Of a DNA stretch of 64,000 nucleotides, positions 43,264 to 53,641 are shown piece after piece; the first letter of the stretch is position 1, and every line of letters starts with the position of its first letter. The translations under genes and the position numbers were made by a program. Under the pieces are notes generated by a model, which saw nothing but the letters and a program-made list of their open reading frames with translations, did not search any database and was not told where the DNA came from. The stretch spans positions 744,001 through 808,000 of the forward strand of contig NZ_FTRU01000008.1 of the NCBI RefSeq assembly GCF_900148495.1, given 5' to 3'. This DNA comes from Negativibacillus massiliensis. GTDB lineage: Bacteria; Bacillota; Clostridia; Oscillospirales; Ruminococcaceae.

Positions 43264-44928
43264 ATGAATCATTATTTCAGAAAGAAAAAGTGGACCTATG
43301 GGCTGTACCTTGTTTTTGTACCGCTTTCCTGCATGGCATCCATTCTGTTTGCGCTCTCCTTTCAGCCGGTGATTGATACCGCACTGAGCGGGGATCTTCC
43401 TGCTTTTGTCCGGGCATCTCTGGGCTGTATTTTGTGGGGCGTTTTGGATGCACTGGGATTAGCAGCAGTCAACCAGACAAAATTTAGGATACTAGCATCG
43501 GTAAAAATCAACTTAAAAGAAGATTTGTACCGTTCCATTCTTTCGTTTGACTATCAGCATTTTTGCAAAGAAAATGAAGGCAGCTATCTGTCGATACTCA
43601 ATAACGACGTCGGTGTGCTGGCACAGGACTACTTTGAAGCAAAACTGATGGTGTACCGTGTGGTGTGGAGCTTTGTTGTTTCTTTTTTGGCAGTGTCTGC
43701 ACTAAGTCCGATCATTACTGTGATTTTGATTGTGATCGGCCTGATTTCCCTTTTGATTCCGCAGATTTTGGGTAAGGGTCTGAGCAGACAGCAAGAGGAA
43801 TATTCCGTTTATCGCGGACAATATATCGCCCGGGTGAAGGATATTCTGGATGGATTTTTGACCATCAAGAATTGTCATCGCTTTGATTACTTTGAAAAGC
43901 AGCATCAGAAAATCAATGTACAGACCGAGGAAAGTGGCAGAAAGAACAGCAGCAAGATGTATTTTGCAACCTGGATCTCCATTCTGTGCAGCTATGCGAT
44001 GAATATTCTGACGCTGGTTACCGGAGGATTTCTGGTCATTGCCGGAAAGATGAGTGCCGGATTGATACTCTCAATCACCCAGTTGTCCGGCGGTGTGGTT
44101 GCACCATTGGAACAGGTTCCGGCACTGTTATCCCAGATTAAGTCGGTAAAGCCGATTGCGGAAAAATGTCAGGCAATCCTTTGTTACCGCCCAGATGAGT
44201 CAATGGTAAAAGGGGAGCAGGACAGTTTACAGTGTCAGGAGCTTAGCTTTTCCTATCCAGGACGGGATAAGGGGCTGCAGCATGTTACAAAGAGCTTTTT
44301 CCCGAAGAAAAAATATGCGCTTGTCGGGGAATCCGGAAGCGGAAAATCCACCCTGGCAAAACTGCTTGCGGGTTGTTATCACAAAGATGACGGGGAAATT
44401 TATTATCCTTGCAGCTTTACCCCAGAACAGGACATCGTCTATGTTCCACAGGATATCCATGTTTTCCAGACCAGTGTGCGGGAAAATATTACGCTGGGAG
44501 AGGATTTTTCTGAGCAGGAGCTGACTGAAGTTTTAAAACAGTGCTGTCTTGTGGACTGGGTGCAGTCATTGCCAAATGGACTTGACGAAGTGCTGGGAGA
44601 AAAATATTCCTGCTCCGGAGGGGAAGCGCAGCGTATTGGACTGGTAAGAGCACTCCTCAGACATCCAAAGATGCTGATTTTGGACGAGATCACCTCCGCA
44701 CTGGATAACAAAACAGCAGTACAGGTGGAACAAAATCTGTTGTCACAGCAGAACATGATGATTGTAATGGTGACCCATAAACTCAATGAAAAGATCATGC
44801 AGCAGTATGATGAAATTTTGCTCATGCAGGATGGAAGCCTTCAGGAGTGCGGAACCTTTGAACAACTGATGGAACAAAGAAAAGCGTTTTATGAGCTGTA
44901 TCAGACAACTTCACCTGCGCAAAAATAA
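43264..44928 (+). CDS. ABC transporter with fused membrane and ATPase domains
   Basis: A 554-residue half-transporter: an exporter-type membrane domain (about five or six hydrophobic segments in residues 15-300), then the ATPase with Walker A GESGSGKST, signature CSGGEAQRIGL, Walker B MLILDEITSALD and the H-loop MVTHKL. Such proteins usually act as homodimers and export peptides or lipids. The ATG at 43264 is preferred; the same frame is open upstream but has no SD. No partner half-transporter or peptide precursor is seen nearby. The substrate is unknown. Confidence 0.9.
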   Translation: MNHYFRKKKWTYGLYLVFVPLSCMASILFALSFQPVIDTALSGDLPAFVRASLGCILWGVLDALGLAAVNQTKFRILASVKINLKEDLYRSILSFDYQHFCKENEGSYLSILNNDVGVLAQDYFEAKLMVYRVVWSFVVSFLAVSALSPIITVILIVIGLISLLIPQILGKGLSRQQEEYSVYRGQYIARVKDILDGFLTIKNCHRFDYFEKQHQKINVQTEESGRKNSSKMYFATWISILCSYAMNILTLVTGGFLVIAGKMSAGLILSITQLSGGVVAPLEQVPALLSQIKSVKPIAEKCQAILCYRPDESMVKGEQDSLQCQELSFSYPGRDKGLQHVTKSFFPKKKYALVGESGSGKSTLAKLLAGCYHKDDGEIYYPCSFTPEQDIVYVPQDIHVFQTSVRENITLGEDFSEQELTEVLKQCCLVDWVQSLPNGLDEVLGEKYSCSGGEAQRIGLVRALLRHPKMLILDEITSALDNKTAVQVEQNLLSQQNMMIVMVTHKLNEKIMQQYDEILLMQDGSLQECGTFEQLMEQRKAFYELYQTTSPAQK

Positions 44929-44941
44929 CGTAGGGAAAGCG

Positions 44942-44970
44942 TTTACAAATCTCTGAAACAGTGCTACACT
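44942..44970 (+). promoter_or_regulatory. Promoter of the lipoprotein gene
   Basis: TTTACA (44942-44947) and TGC-TACACT (hexamer 44965-44970), 17 bases apart, an extended -10 type. About 30 bases lie before the ATG. Confidence 0.6.
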
Positions 44971-44999
44971 GGTAATAATAAGAGGGGAGGGGGACGCTT

Positions 45000-46526
45000 A
45001 TGAAACGCAGAATGTTCGTTGTCTGTATACTGAGTCTGCTGTTGTCAGGGTGCAGTCAGGTGCCGCCAAATACCCCAATTCCGGGAGAGAGTGGCCAGCC
45101 GCTGATGCAGCAGGAACAGCTCGAAAAACAGGAAATCACTTCTGCTTCGGAAAAAGTGGCAGAATCGGAGGATCAGACCGGAGAACCTCATCTGATTTCG
45201 GAGGAGAAACCCAAACTTGCCTTTGAAGAGCCGGAGCTTTCCCACTGGATTTTGGGTGAGTGTGCGTATGAAGATGGCTATATCATCCTGTACCAGTGTA
45301 AAAAGCATTTTTATGCTGGGGAGTATATTTACACGCTTGAGTGGCAGCAGTTTGATCAGGCAGGGAAGAAGATCGGACAGGGAGATGCAAACAGGAAAAA
45401 TTCAATCCCACTGTATGATTTGTCAATCGAAAACCTGCGGTCGGAGGATGGTACAGTAAAATTTACTGTACAGATGCCAAAATCGAAATATCAAGAGGCT
45501 CACCGCGAAGAAGTGACGGTTCTGGTTGATGAGCAGGTCTATCAAACAGCAAAACAGCAGGAGAATGTATGGAATGATGACCGGTATCTTGTCGATGACT
45601 GGTATGTGTTATCCCAGAATGAGGAATTTTTACTGGAATACCAGCTGGGACTGGAAGATTTTTGCCTGACCCTTCCCGACATCACAAAAGAATTTACCCT
45701 GACAAGCGAAAATCCTGCATTGGAAAGAGGACTTTATGAACTGCTTCATCCAGATGAACCGGATATCAGCAATCCAGATTTGGATATTGCACCGGCAAGC
45801 GTTTCCTGGAATGCTGAAAACAAAAGTCTTGATTTTTCGATTGACTGTATGGCGGTGCACTATTTTCCGTATGAGGACAAGCAAGAAACCGAATACCACT
45901 ATACTGCTGAGATGCTTCAGACAAAAATAGCCGAAAGTCCGGATGGAACAATTGCGGTATATACAGCAAACGAATATCAGATGTTTGAAGGACCGCAGGC
46001 CTGCGATTTTCTTCTGGTGCATCCGGATGGAGAAATTCAGTATCTTTATTCGGGAGAAAAGACAGACCATCTGTTTTTTCTGGACAATGAACGGTACGGT
46101 ATGGAACGGATGGGTACGATTACCTTCTACGAAATTGCCACCGGAGAGAAATGTGAACAGCAGCCGCAGTTTGACTATGGAACCATCGAGTTTGAAGGAG
46201 AAACAATACCGGAATATCGGATTGTTGGATTGGATATAGACGAGAAAAACCAAAGACTGGTTGCAGCATACCGCAGGAACAACTGGGGACGTGAAATCAT
46301 AGAGGAAGATGGAACACTCTCTTCAGAAAGCACACCTGTATATATTCTGGTTATGGATTTTTCGGGTAAGGTATTGCTGAATCAGGAAGCAGGATTTTCC
46401 GCCTTTGCATATGGTAAATTTACTATGGAACAGGTTGAAATTACCACCAATCAAATGGGAGAAGCTGTCTTTGAGGTGGATTCAATGCGAACGGAACCCA
46501 AGACCCTGACCTACCCAATCAGCTAA
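45000..46526 (+). CDS. Unrecognised large lipoprotein
   Basis: A 508-residue secreted lipoprotein with lipobox LLSGC (Cys18). Residues 20-70 are a Glu/Gln/Pro-rich linker; the rest is rich in short beta strands with aromatic residues, such as FLLVHPDGEIQYLYSGE and YILVMDFSGKVLLNQ, which hints at a beta-propeller or tandem beta-sheet fold. No catalytic motif is seen. GGGGAGGGGG precedes the ATG. It has its own promoter and follows the ABC transporter after 71 bases, so a link to that transporter is possible but unproven. Confidence 0.7.
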   Translation: MKRRMFVVCILSLLLSGCSQVPPNTPIPGESGQPLMQQEQLEKQEITSASEKVAESEDQTGEPHLISEEKPKLAFEEPELSHWILGECAYEDGYIILYQCKKHFYAGEYIYTLEWQQFDQAGKKIGQGDANRKNSIPLYDLSIENLRSEDGTVKFTVQMPKSKYQEAHREEVTVLVDEQVYQTAKQQENVWNDDRYLVDDWYVLSQNEEFLLEYQLGLEDFCLTLPDITKEFTLTSENPALERGLYELLHPDEPDISNPDLDIAPASVSWNAENKSLDFSIDCMAVHYFPYEDKQETEYHYTAEMLQTKIAESPDGTIAVYTANEYQMFEGPQACDFLLVHPDGEIQYLYSGEKTDHLFFLDNERYGMERMGTITFYEIATGEKCEQQPQFDYGTIEFEGETIPEYRIVGLDIDEKNQRLVAAYRRNNWGREIIEEDGTLSSESTPVYILVMDFSGKVLLNQEAGFSAFAYGKFTMEQVEITTNQMGEAVFEVDSMRTEPKTLTYPIS

Positions 46527-46534
46527 AAGTTTTT

Positions 46535-46576
46535 CCCCGCCGGTTTCTTGTAAAGCCGGTGGGGAATTGTTATAAT
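46535..46576 (+). promoter_or_regulatory. Hairpin overlapping the ligA promoter
   Basis: CCCCGCCGG (46535-46543) pairs with CCGGTGGGG (46556-46564), one G-T. Overlapping it, TTGTAA (46548-46553) and a perfect TATAAT (46571-46576) are 17 bases apart and form a good promoter for ligA. The hairpin may end the lipoprotein transcript although no T run follows. Confidence 0.65.
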
Positions 46577-46610
46577 AAAAAGAAACGGATGATCAAAAAG
46601 TTTGAAATAA

Positions 46611-48605
<1,995 letters not shown>

Positions 48606-48635
48606 CATAATATGTCGATTTTTCTCAAAATAGAT

Positions 48636-48672
48636 TAAAAAAGGAGCGTGTAGAATGCACGCTCCTTTTTGT
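48636..48672. terminator. Bidirectional terminator between ligA and yitT
   Basis: AAAAAGGAGCGTG pairs perfectly with CACGCTCCTTTTT (13 bp, TAGAATG loop). It serves ligA on the plus strand and the YitT gene on the minus strand. Confidence 0.92.
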
Positions 48673-48679
48673 CTGTAAT

Positions 48680-49591
48680 TTACTTTTTATCTTTGTTTTT
48701 ATCCTTTTTGCCTTTTTGGCGGTACTGGTGAAAATCACGGAAACCAAGTCCGGTGATTTCGCCGACATCATCCACAACGATAAAAGCGTCCGGGTCGAGT
48801 TCATGGATGATATCATAGGTCTTGTGGACTTCCTGACGGCCGACAGCACACATCAGTACAGTGCCTTCCCGTCCACTGTATGCACCGCGGGATTTTAATT
48901 CGGTAACGCCGCGTTCCAGATCATCCATGATACGCTGGGCAATCTCGTTATTTTTCGGTGAGATAATAAACATCATCTTGCCCGTTCCACTGTCCGTACC
49001 ATATAAAACAGTATCGATTACCTTGGAAGTAATATAGATAACCAGAATTGCATATAATGGGCTTTCGTAGTCCTGATAAACAACAGCAGAAGAAACAACG
49101 ATAACAAGGTCGATGATCATGATAAACTTGCCTAAAGAGAGCCCGCGAATGTGCAGGGCGAGGAGGTTTGCTGCAAGTTCTGTACCGCCGGTTGTTCCGC
49201 CGCGCATCAAAATGAGCGCTAATCCCAATCCGGCAAGGCATCCGCCAAATACAATGGTAATCAGCGGGTCACCCTGATACTGTGGAAGATAGGGAACCAT
49301 GACATCGATCATTGCCGAGGAAATCAGGGTCGCAATCACCGTTTTGATGATGATTTGGTAACCCATTTCAACATAAGCCCAGATCAGCAAAGGAACGTTC
49401 ATCAACAGGTTGGCAGTACCGATGGGGACGCCAAACAGATGATTAAACATGGTGGCGACACCGGTCAAACCACCGGCAGCGATCTGGTTCGGTGCGGTGA
49501 AGGTGTCGATGGAAATGGCGAACAAAAAACTTCCAAACAGGAAAAAGACGCCGTCGAGCAAAAGATCCTTGACTTTTTTGCGGGTGAGCAT
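48680..49591 (-). CDS. YitT family membrane protein 1
   Basis: A 303-residue membrane protein of the YitT type: about five hydrophobic segments in residues 10-195, with the conserved FTAPNQIAAGGLTGVA and RGGTTGGTELAANLLA glycine motifs, then a cytosolic DUF2179 domain (about 215-295, with FIISPKNNEIAQRIM and GREGTVLMCAVGRQE). The transported substrate is not established for this family. The end is lysine-rich (KGKKDKNKDKK). AAGGAGG precedes the ATG on the minus strand. Confidence 0.9.
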   Translation of the reverse strand: MLTRKKVKDLLLDGVFFLFGSFLFAISIDTFTAPNQIAAGGLTGVATMFNHLFGVPIGTANLLMNVPLLIWAYVEMGYQIIIKTVIATLISSAMIDVMVPYLPQYQGDPLITIVFGGCLAGLGLALILMRGGTTGGTELAANLLALHIRGLSLGKFIMIIDLVIVVSSAVVYQDYESPLYAILVIYITSKVIDTVLYGTDSGTGKMMFIISPKNNEIAQRIMDDLERGVTELKSRGAYSGREGTVLMCAVGRQEVHKTYDIIHELDPDAFIVVDDVGEITGLGFRDFHQYRQKGKKDKNKDKK

Positions 49592-49626
49592 GGGACAAAC
49601 CTCCTTAAAAAATTCTTAATAATATC

Positions 49627-49655
49627 AGTATACCGCAAAGTGAAGGATTTTTCAA
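49627..49655 (-). promoter_or_regulatory. Promoter of yitT 1
   Basis: Minus strand: TTGAAA (49655-49650), 17 bases, TATACT (49632-49627). About 30 bases separate it from the start codon. Confidence 0.75.
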
Positions 49656-49659
49656 ACAC

Positions 49660-49697
49660 AAATAAACAAAAAGTTCAGGATATGTCCTGAACTTTTT
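49660..49697. terminator. Perfect 13-bp terminator downstream of the zinc-ribbon gene
   Basis: AAAAAGTTCAGGA (49668-49680) pairs with TCCTGAACTTTTT (49685-49697) around TATG. On the minus strand it is followed by GTTTATTTG and would end the zinc-ribbon transcript 120 bases past its stop. The 120 bases in between hold no recognisable gene. Confidence 0.8.
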
Positions 49698-49819
49698 GTT
49701 TAAGATAATATGGAAAGTTTCGATAGGCGAAGTTAAGGAGATCTTTTTAAGTTAAAAAAGAATGGATAACGACAGAAATTTCATTTTACCAAAATATCGG
49801 AGAAAAAGATAATCTGCTC

Positions 49820-50212
49820 TTAAGATTTTTTGATAAACTCCTGTCCGCATTTTGGACAGGTAATCTGGATTTTTCCTCTTCCGCGTGGAACACGAATTTT
49901 CTGTTTGCAGGATGGACAGCGAAAATGCCGATGTGTTTTCAGGTCTCTTGCCCCGGAGATTTTGGAAACAATCATGTTCTGCACCGGAGAAAATACCTGC
50001 ATAAATTTTTGGTTTTCTGCGTACCGGCGGCTGATGTTTCTGGAAAAGATACGCCAGATACACCATACAGCAAGCAGGAAGGAAAAGAGATACAGGATAT
50101 CCCAACCGGTAAAGGTAAAGATAACATCCAGAATCAGAACAAGAATCAACATAAAAAAGCCGAGCGCATCTGTACCATAGCGCCCGTACATTAGTTTTGT
50201 AAGCCATTGCAT
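49820..50212 (-). CDS. Two-TM protein with C-terminal zinc ribbon
   Basis: A 130-residue protein: two hydrophobic segments at about 16-34 and 38-54, a basic cytosolic linker, and a C-terminal zinc ribbon formed by CPSCKQK and CPKCGQEF about 20 residues apart. The ribbon resembles those that bind single-stranded nucleic acid or act as sensors. AAGGGG is about 8 bases ahead of the ATG. It lies between two YitT-family genes. Function unknown. Confidence 0.82.
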   Translation of the reverse strand: MQWLTKLMYGRYGTDALGFFMLILVLILDVIFTFTGWDILYLFSFLLAVWCIWRIFSRNISRRYAENQKFMQVFSPVQNMIVSKISGARDLKTHRHFRCPSCKQKIRVPRGRGKIQITCPKCGQEFIKKS

Positions 50213-50613
50213 AAGAGAGACCCCTTCCTCGAAGCATAATATTTGTTAGAAAAATATTATCAGAAAATGATGAATGAATTGTGTACTTTTATTATATAGT
50301 TTGGAAAATCCTTTTTTCAAAAAGTGGCCCCCTAACAAAGGATAAAAAAGGAATCAGAATAAGAAATTTGCACTTTCTTGTAAGATTTTGTGAATTTTGT
50401 GGATTTTACTCAAAAGCAGCTGTTTTGTTTTTGCACTTTATCAGACTGGCTTGCTCTGAACTGTTCAGAATGCTATACTATCAAATGGTTTTTTGAGCAA
50501 TATGTCATTGCAGGATAAGCCTTTTTCCGTGTATTGCGAAAATGGATTTTGTCTTGCAGCAGCAGAGGTGTTCTCGATCATACATAGATTTTTGGAAGGG
50601 AAGGCATTATTTT
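50213..50613. other. 401-bp intergenic region between the zinc-ribbon gene and yitT 2
   Basis: Very A/T-rich and without a convincing gene. It contains a 9-bp A/T inverted repeat (ATAATATTT/AAATATTAT, 50236-50260) just upstream of the minus-strand zinc-ribbon gene, and the promoter of yitT 2 at 50451-50479. The 135 bases between that promoter and the ATG form a long leader without an obvious terminator. Confidence 0.6.
50451..50479 (+). promoter_or_regulatory. Promoter of yitT 2 with a palindromic operator-like site
   Basis: TTGCTC (50451-50456) and TGC-TATACT (hexamer 50474-50479) are 17 bases apart. The spacer contains a perfect palindrome TCTGAAC-T-GTTCAGA (50455-50469), placed where a dimeric repressor would block RNA polymerase. 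Confidence 0.65.
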
Positions 50614-51477
50614 ATGGAAAAAAAGGTCAAAATGATTTTGTTCATGCTTTTGGGAAATGCAATTCTGGCGCTGGGTACTGCTATTTTTGTTGTGCCAAAC
50701 GGGTTAATTTCTGGCGGCGTTACCGGTGTTGCGCTGATTTTGCAGCACTTTTTCGGTATCTCGGTTGATATTGGCGTCTATGTTGCCGATGTAGTTTTGT
50801 TTATTCTGGGCGCTTTGGTTATGGGAAAAGCCTTTGCAGCAACCATTATTTTCAGCACCGTGGTTTATCCGACCTTTTTTGCTCTGTTTGGAAAAATTCC
50901 GTTTTTGATGAATCTGACCGATGATAAACTGATGGCAGCCATTTATGCGGGACTTTTGATGGGCGCCGGTATCGGTCTGGTAATCAAGGTGGGCGGCTCC
51001 ACAGGCGGTATGGATATTCCGCCAATCATTCTGAATAAACTGTTTGGACTCTCGATTCCGGTTATGATTTATGTTGGTGATACTGCATTGCTGCTGATTC
51101 AGGCGCTGTATTCCTCCACTGAGCAGGTGCTCTATGGTATCTTGGTCGTACTACTGACCAGCATTGTTATGGATAAGATTCTGATTATGGGCCAGAAACA
51201 GACTCAGGTTATGGTTGTCAGCCCGAAATATGAGGAGATCAACCAGATGATCCATCAGAAGATCGACCGCGGTTCCACCCTCATCCATGCAATGACCGGC
51301 TTGAAAAAGACCGAACAGCCGGTTGTTATGACGGTTATTTCCAACCGCCAGCTTTCTGTGCTCAATGATCTGATTCTTCAGATTGATCCACAGGCTTTTG
51401 TAGTTGCAAGCGAAATCAACGAAGTAAAAGGACGCGGCTTTACCCTGAGCAAACAGGCAATCAAGGACGTAAAATAA
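50614..51477 (+). CDS. YitT family membrane protein 2
   Basis: A 287-residue paralog of the minus-strand YitT protein 1 kb away: N-terminal membrane part with VVPNGLISGGVTGVALILQH and KVGGSTGGMDIPPII, then a DUF2179 domain with VVSPKYEEINQMIHQKI and GLKKTEQPVVMTVISNRQ. GGAAGGGAAGG lies 9 bases before the ATG at 50614; an upstream in-frame ATG at 50542 has no SD. The C-terminal LysRich tail of paralog 1 is missing here. Confidence 0.9.
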   Translation: MEKKVKMILFMLLGNAILALGTAIFVVPNGLISGGVTGVALILQHFFGISVDIGVYVADVVLFILGALVMGKAFAATIIFSTVVYPTFFALFGKIPFLMNLTDDKLMAAIYAGLLMGAGIGLVIKVGGSTGGMDIPPIILNKLFGLSIPVMIYVGDTALLLIQALYSSTEQVLYGILVVLLTSIVMDKILIMGQKQTQVMVVSPKYEEINQMIHQKIDRGSTLIHAMTGLKKTEQPVVMTVISNRQLSVLNDLILQIDPQAFVVASEINEVKGRGFTLSKQAIKDVK

Positions 51478-51488
51478 CAGGACTTTTA

Positions 51489-51530
51489 AAAAGCGGACAG
51501 GATTTTTCCTGTCCGCTTTTCCAGTTTTTT
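51489..51530 (+). terminator. Terminator after yitT 2
   Basis: AAAAGCGGACAGGA pairs with TCCTGTCCGCTTTT (14 bp, TTTT loop), followed by CCAGTTTTTT. Confidence 0.88.
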
Positions 51531-51554
51531 CTACAAAAAATAACAAAAAGACAC

Positions 51555-51583
51555 TTTATTCTATCGGTTGTTTGTGCTACAAT
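51555..51583 (+). promoter_or_regulatory. Candidate promoter of the amidase gene
   Basis: TTTATT (51555-51560, weak) and TGC-TACAAT (hexamer 51578-51583), 17 bases apart; the extended -10 supports it. Confidence 0.5.
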
Positions 51584-51629
51584 AAATACAATTACGACAA
51601 ATATGAAATCAAGAAGGATGTGATTTTTG

Positions 51630-53432
51630 ATGAAAAACAAACTGTTAAGTGCAATTTCAATCACCATGGCAGTGAGCATGCTGACCATGACCCCGTCCCT
51701 GACCGTTTCTGCTCAGGATTATCAGGATAAAAGCGCGGTGCTCGATACCGGCTTTACGCTGGATACAGATTATACATTAAAACTGGCAAACCCTTCCAAG
51801 GATACTTCCACAACGGCGGAGAACTATTATATCACCGGTTCCTCAGACCCGGATTATCCGCTGACCTGTAATGGGGAAGAGGTGGAGGATCGCGGTATTT
51901 ATGGTTCTTTTGGAATCTATGCTCCGCTGGAGATGGGAGATAATACCTTTACTTTCCAAAATGGAGATGATACCCAGACGGTGACTATCACCCGCACCAA
52001 GGCTGCAACATCGGGCGGAATTTCCACCATTACAGATCTCAAGCGCCTCAATCCATCTTCGGACGATGTTGCAAATTCTGGTGAGGAATACCGCATCCGT
52101 TGCACTGCTCCGGCAAATGGAAAGGTTACAGCAACACTGGGCGGCAAGACCTATACGCTGGAACAGGAAGCGATTGCAACCACCGGTGTGGAAGCATATT
52201 ATTCCAAGACTATCACATTGCCGGAGGTAGAAGACGGAGAGGTGGAAAACTTAGGTCAGATCAAATTTAAACTGACCTTTGAAGGAAAAACTACTTCTGC
52301 AACCTCGGACGGCAGCCTGTATGTACTGGGAAAAGGCGCGCACCTGCTTGCAAAGGTAAACCAAAATGCAGCAGTACTGTATGAGGAAGCCTCCAGCGGT
52401 GCAAACCATGTTTCTCTGGTCAGCCGCGGCGCAGTGGACAGCATCGTCGATGCAGAGGGTGACTACTTTAAACTGAGCATGGGCAGTTGGATCAACAAGT
52501 CCTATGTAGATATCCTCAAAGGGGACGCCGAATGGAAAAACAAGGTTTCCCAGACCTCCTATCAATCAGGAGATAACGGGGAATATTTGATTCTGGAAGG
52601 AACCGCATCTCCTGTTTTTAAAGCGTACAATACAAGCGAAAAAATTACCATCAAGTTCTATAACACCAGCGGAGTGAAGGCACAGAAGTTGGACAGCGAG
52701 CTGTTCTCCTCGATGAAGGTTACTACCTCAAGCGGAGACACCACAATAGAACTCAATAAAAAAGATGGTGCAGACACCGTTGGCTATGATATCAGCTTTG
52801 ACGGCAAAGGAAAAACAACAATATTCTTTAATCCAAAAGCGGAGGAAGGCTCTTCTGCAAAACCGTTAAGCGATATGACCATTGTGGTTGACCCAGGTCA
52901 CGGTGGTTTGGATGGCGGCGCACAGGGTGTTCTGTATGGCAATGGTCCGGTTGAAAAGGACATCAACATGGCGCATGCACTGGTATTGAAAAACAGACTG
53001 GAAAGTCTGGGTGCAGAAGTGATTTTGGCAGTACAGCCTGATCAGGACAATTCCCAGAAGGTGGAAATGACCGACCGCGTGGAGATGGCAAGAGAAAACG
53101 AGGCGGACTTCTACATCTCCCTGCACTGCAACAGTATTGATGCAAGCGCAAACGGTCTCAAACCTTCCGGAACGGAAATTTATTACTATGAAAACAACTC
53201 CAAACTGCTTGCGGATGACATGCTGGAAAAGATCACAGAATATAATGACCGCGATGCCCGCAGCGTTATCTATGGAAATTTCTATGTAACACGAAACCCG
53301 TTGTGTCCATCCATGCTGGTAGAGATGGGATTCATCAGCAATCCGGTTGAATATGATGAGCTGTGTTCGCCGGATTCGATGTATCAAACAGCAAATGCAA
53401 TTGCCGATGCACTGATCGATTATGTAGGATAG
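51630..53432 (+). CDS. Secreted N-acetylmuramoyl-L-alanine amidase
   Basis: Peptidoglycan hydrolase that cuts the bond between muramic acid and the stem peptide. A signal peptide covers about residues 1-28 (cleavage near VSA-QD). The next 380 residues are beta-rich, including an SH3-like stretch at about 240-295. The Amidase_3 domain is C-terminal (about 415-600) with zinc ligands in VVDPGHGGLDGG, GPVEKDIN and ISLHCNS, and the catalytic Glu in MLVEMGFISN. ATG 51630 is chosen over TTG 51627. It has its own promoter and terminator. Confidence 0.94.
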   Translation: MKNKLLSAISITMAVSMLTMTPSLTVSAQDYQDKSAVLDTGFTLDTDYTLKLANPSKDTSTTAENYYITGSSDPDYPLTCNGEEVEDRGIYGSFGIYAPLEMGDNTFTFQNGDDTQTVTITRTKAATSGGISTITDLKRLNPSSDDVANSGEEYRIRCTAPANGKVTATLGGKTYTLEQEAIATTGVEAYYSKTITLPEVEDGEVENLGQIKFKLTFEGKTTSATSDGSLYVLGKGAHLLAKVNQNAAVLYEEASSGANHVSLVSRGAVDSIVDAEGDYFKLSMGSWINKSYVDILKGDAEWKNKVSQTSYQSGDNGEYLILEGTASPVFKAYNTSEKITIKFYNTSGVKAQKLDSELFSSMKVTTSSGDTTIELNKKDGADTVGYDISFDGKGKTTIFFNPKAEEGSSAKPLSDMTIVVDPGHGGLDGGAQGVLYGNGPVEKDINMAHALVLKNRLESLGAEVILAVQPDQDNSQKVEMTDRVEMARENEADFYISLHCNSIDASANGLKPSGTEIYYYENNSKLLADDMLEKITEYNDRDARSVIYGNFYVTRNPLCPSMLVEMGFISNPVEYDELCSPDSMYQTANAIADALIDYVG

Positions 53433-53455
53433 AAAAATATCATAGAACGAAAGAA

Positions 53456-53491
53456 AAGAGAGAATCAGAATTTCTGATTCTCTTCTTTTTT
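53456..53491 (+). terminator. Terminator after the amidase gene
   Basis: GAGAATCAG (53460-53468) pairs with CTGATTCTC (53474-53482) around AATTT and is followed by TTCTTTTTT. Confidence 0.8.
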
Positions 53492-53509
53492 ATATAAAAA
53501 GAAGAGAAT
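53477..53509. repeat. 14-bp perfect inverted repeat overlapping the amidase terminator
   Basis: ATTCTCTTCTTTTT (53477-53490) and its exact complement AAAAAGAAGAGAAT (53496-53509) flank TATAT. The left arm uses the 3' arm and T run of the terminator just before it, so the two hairpins exclude each other. Confidence 0.7.
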
Positions 53510-53641
53510 AAAATGCAAAAAACTTGTCAAGAATGAAGAAAAACAGAAAAATCCTAAAAAAGCTGGTAACAAACAGGCTGCTATCTCGTCACTAATATAA
53601 AGAGAAATCTTTGACCGGGAAGCTGACTAAGGAGGGATCCG

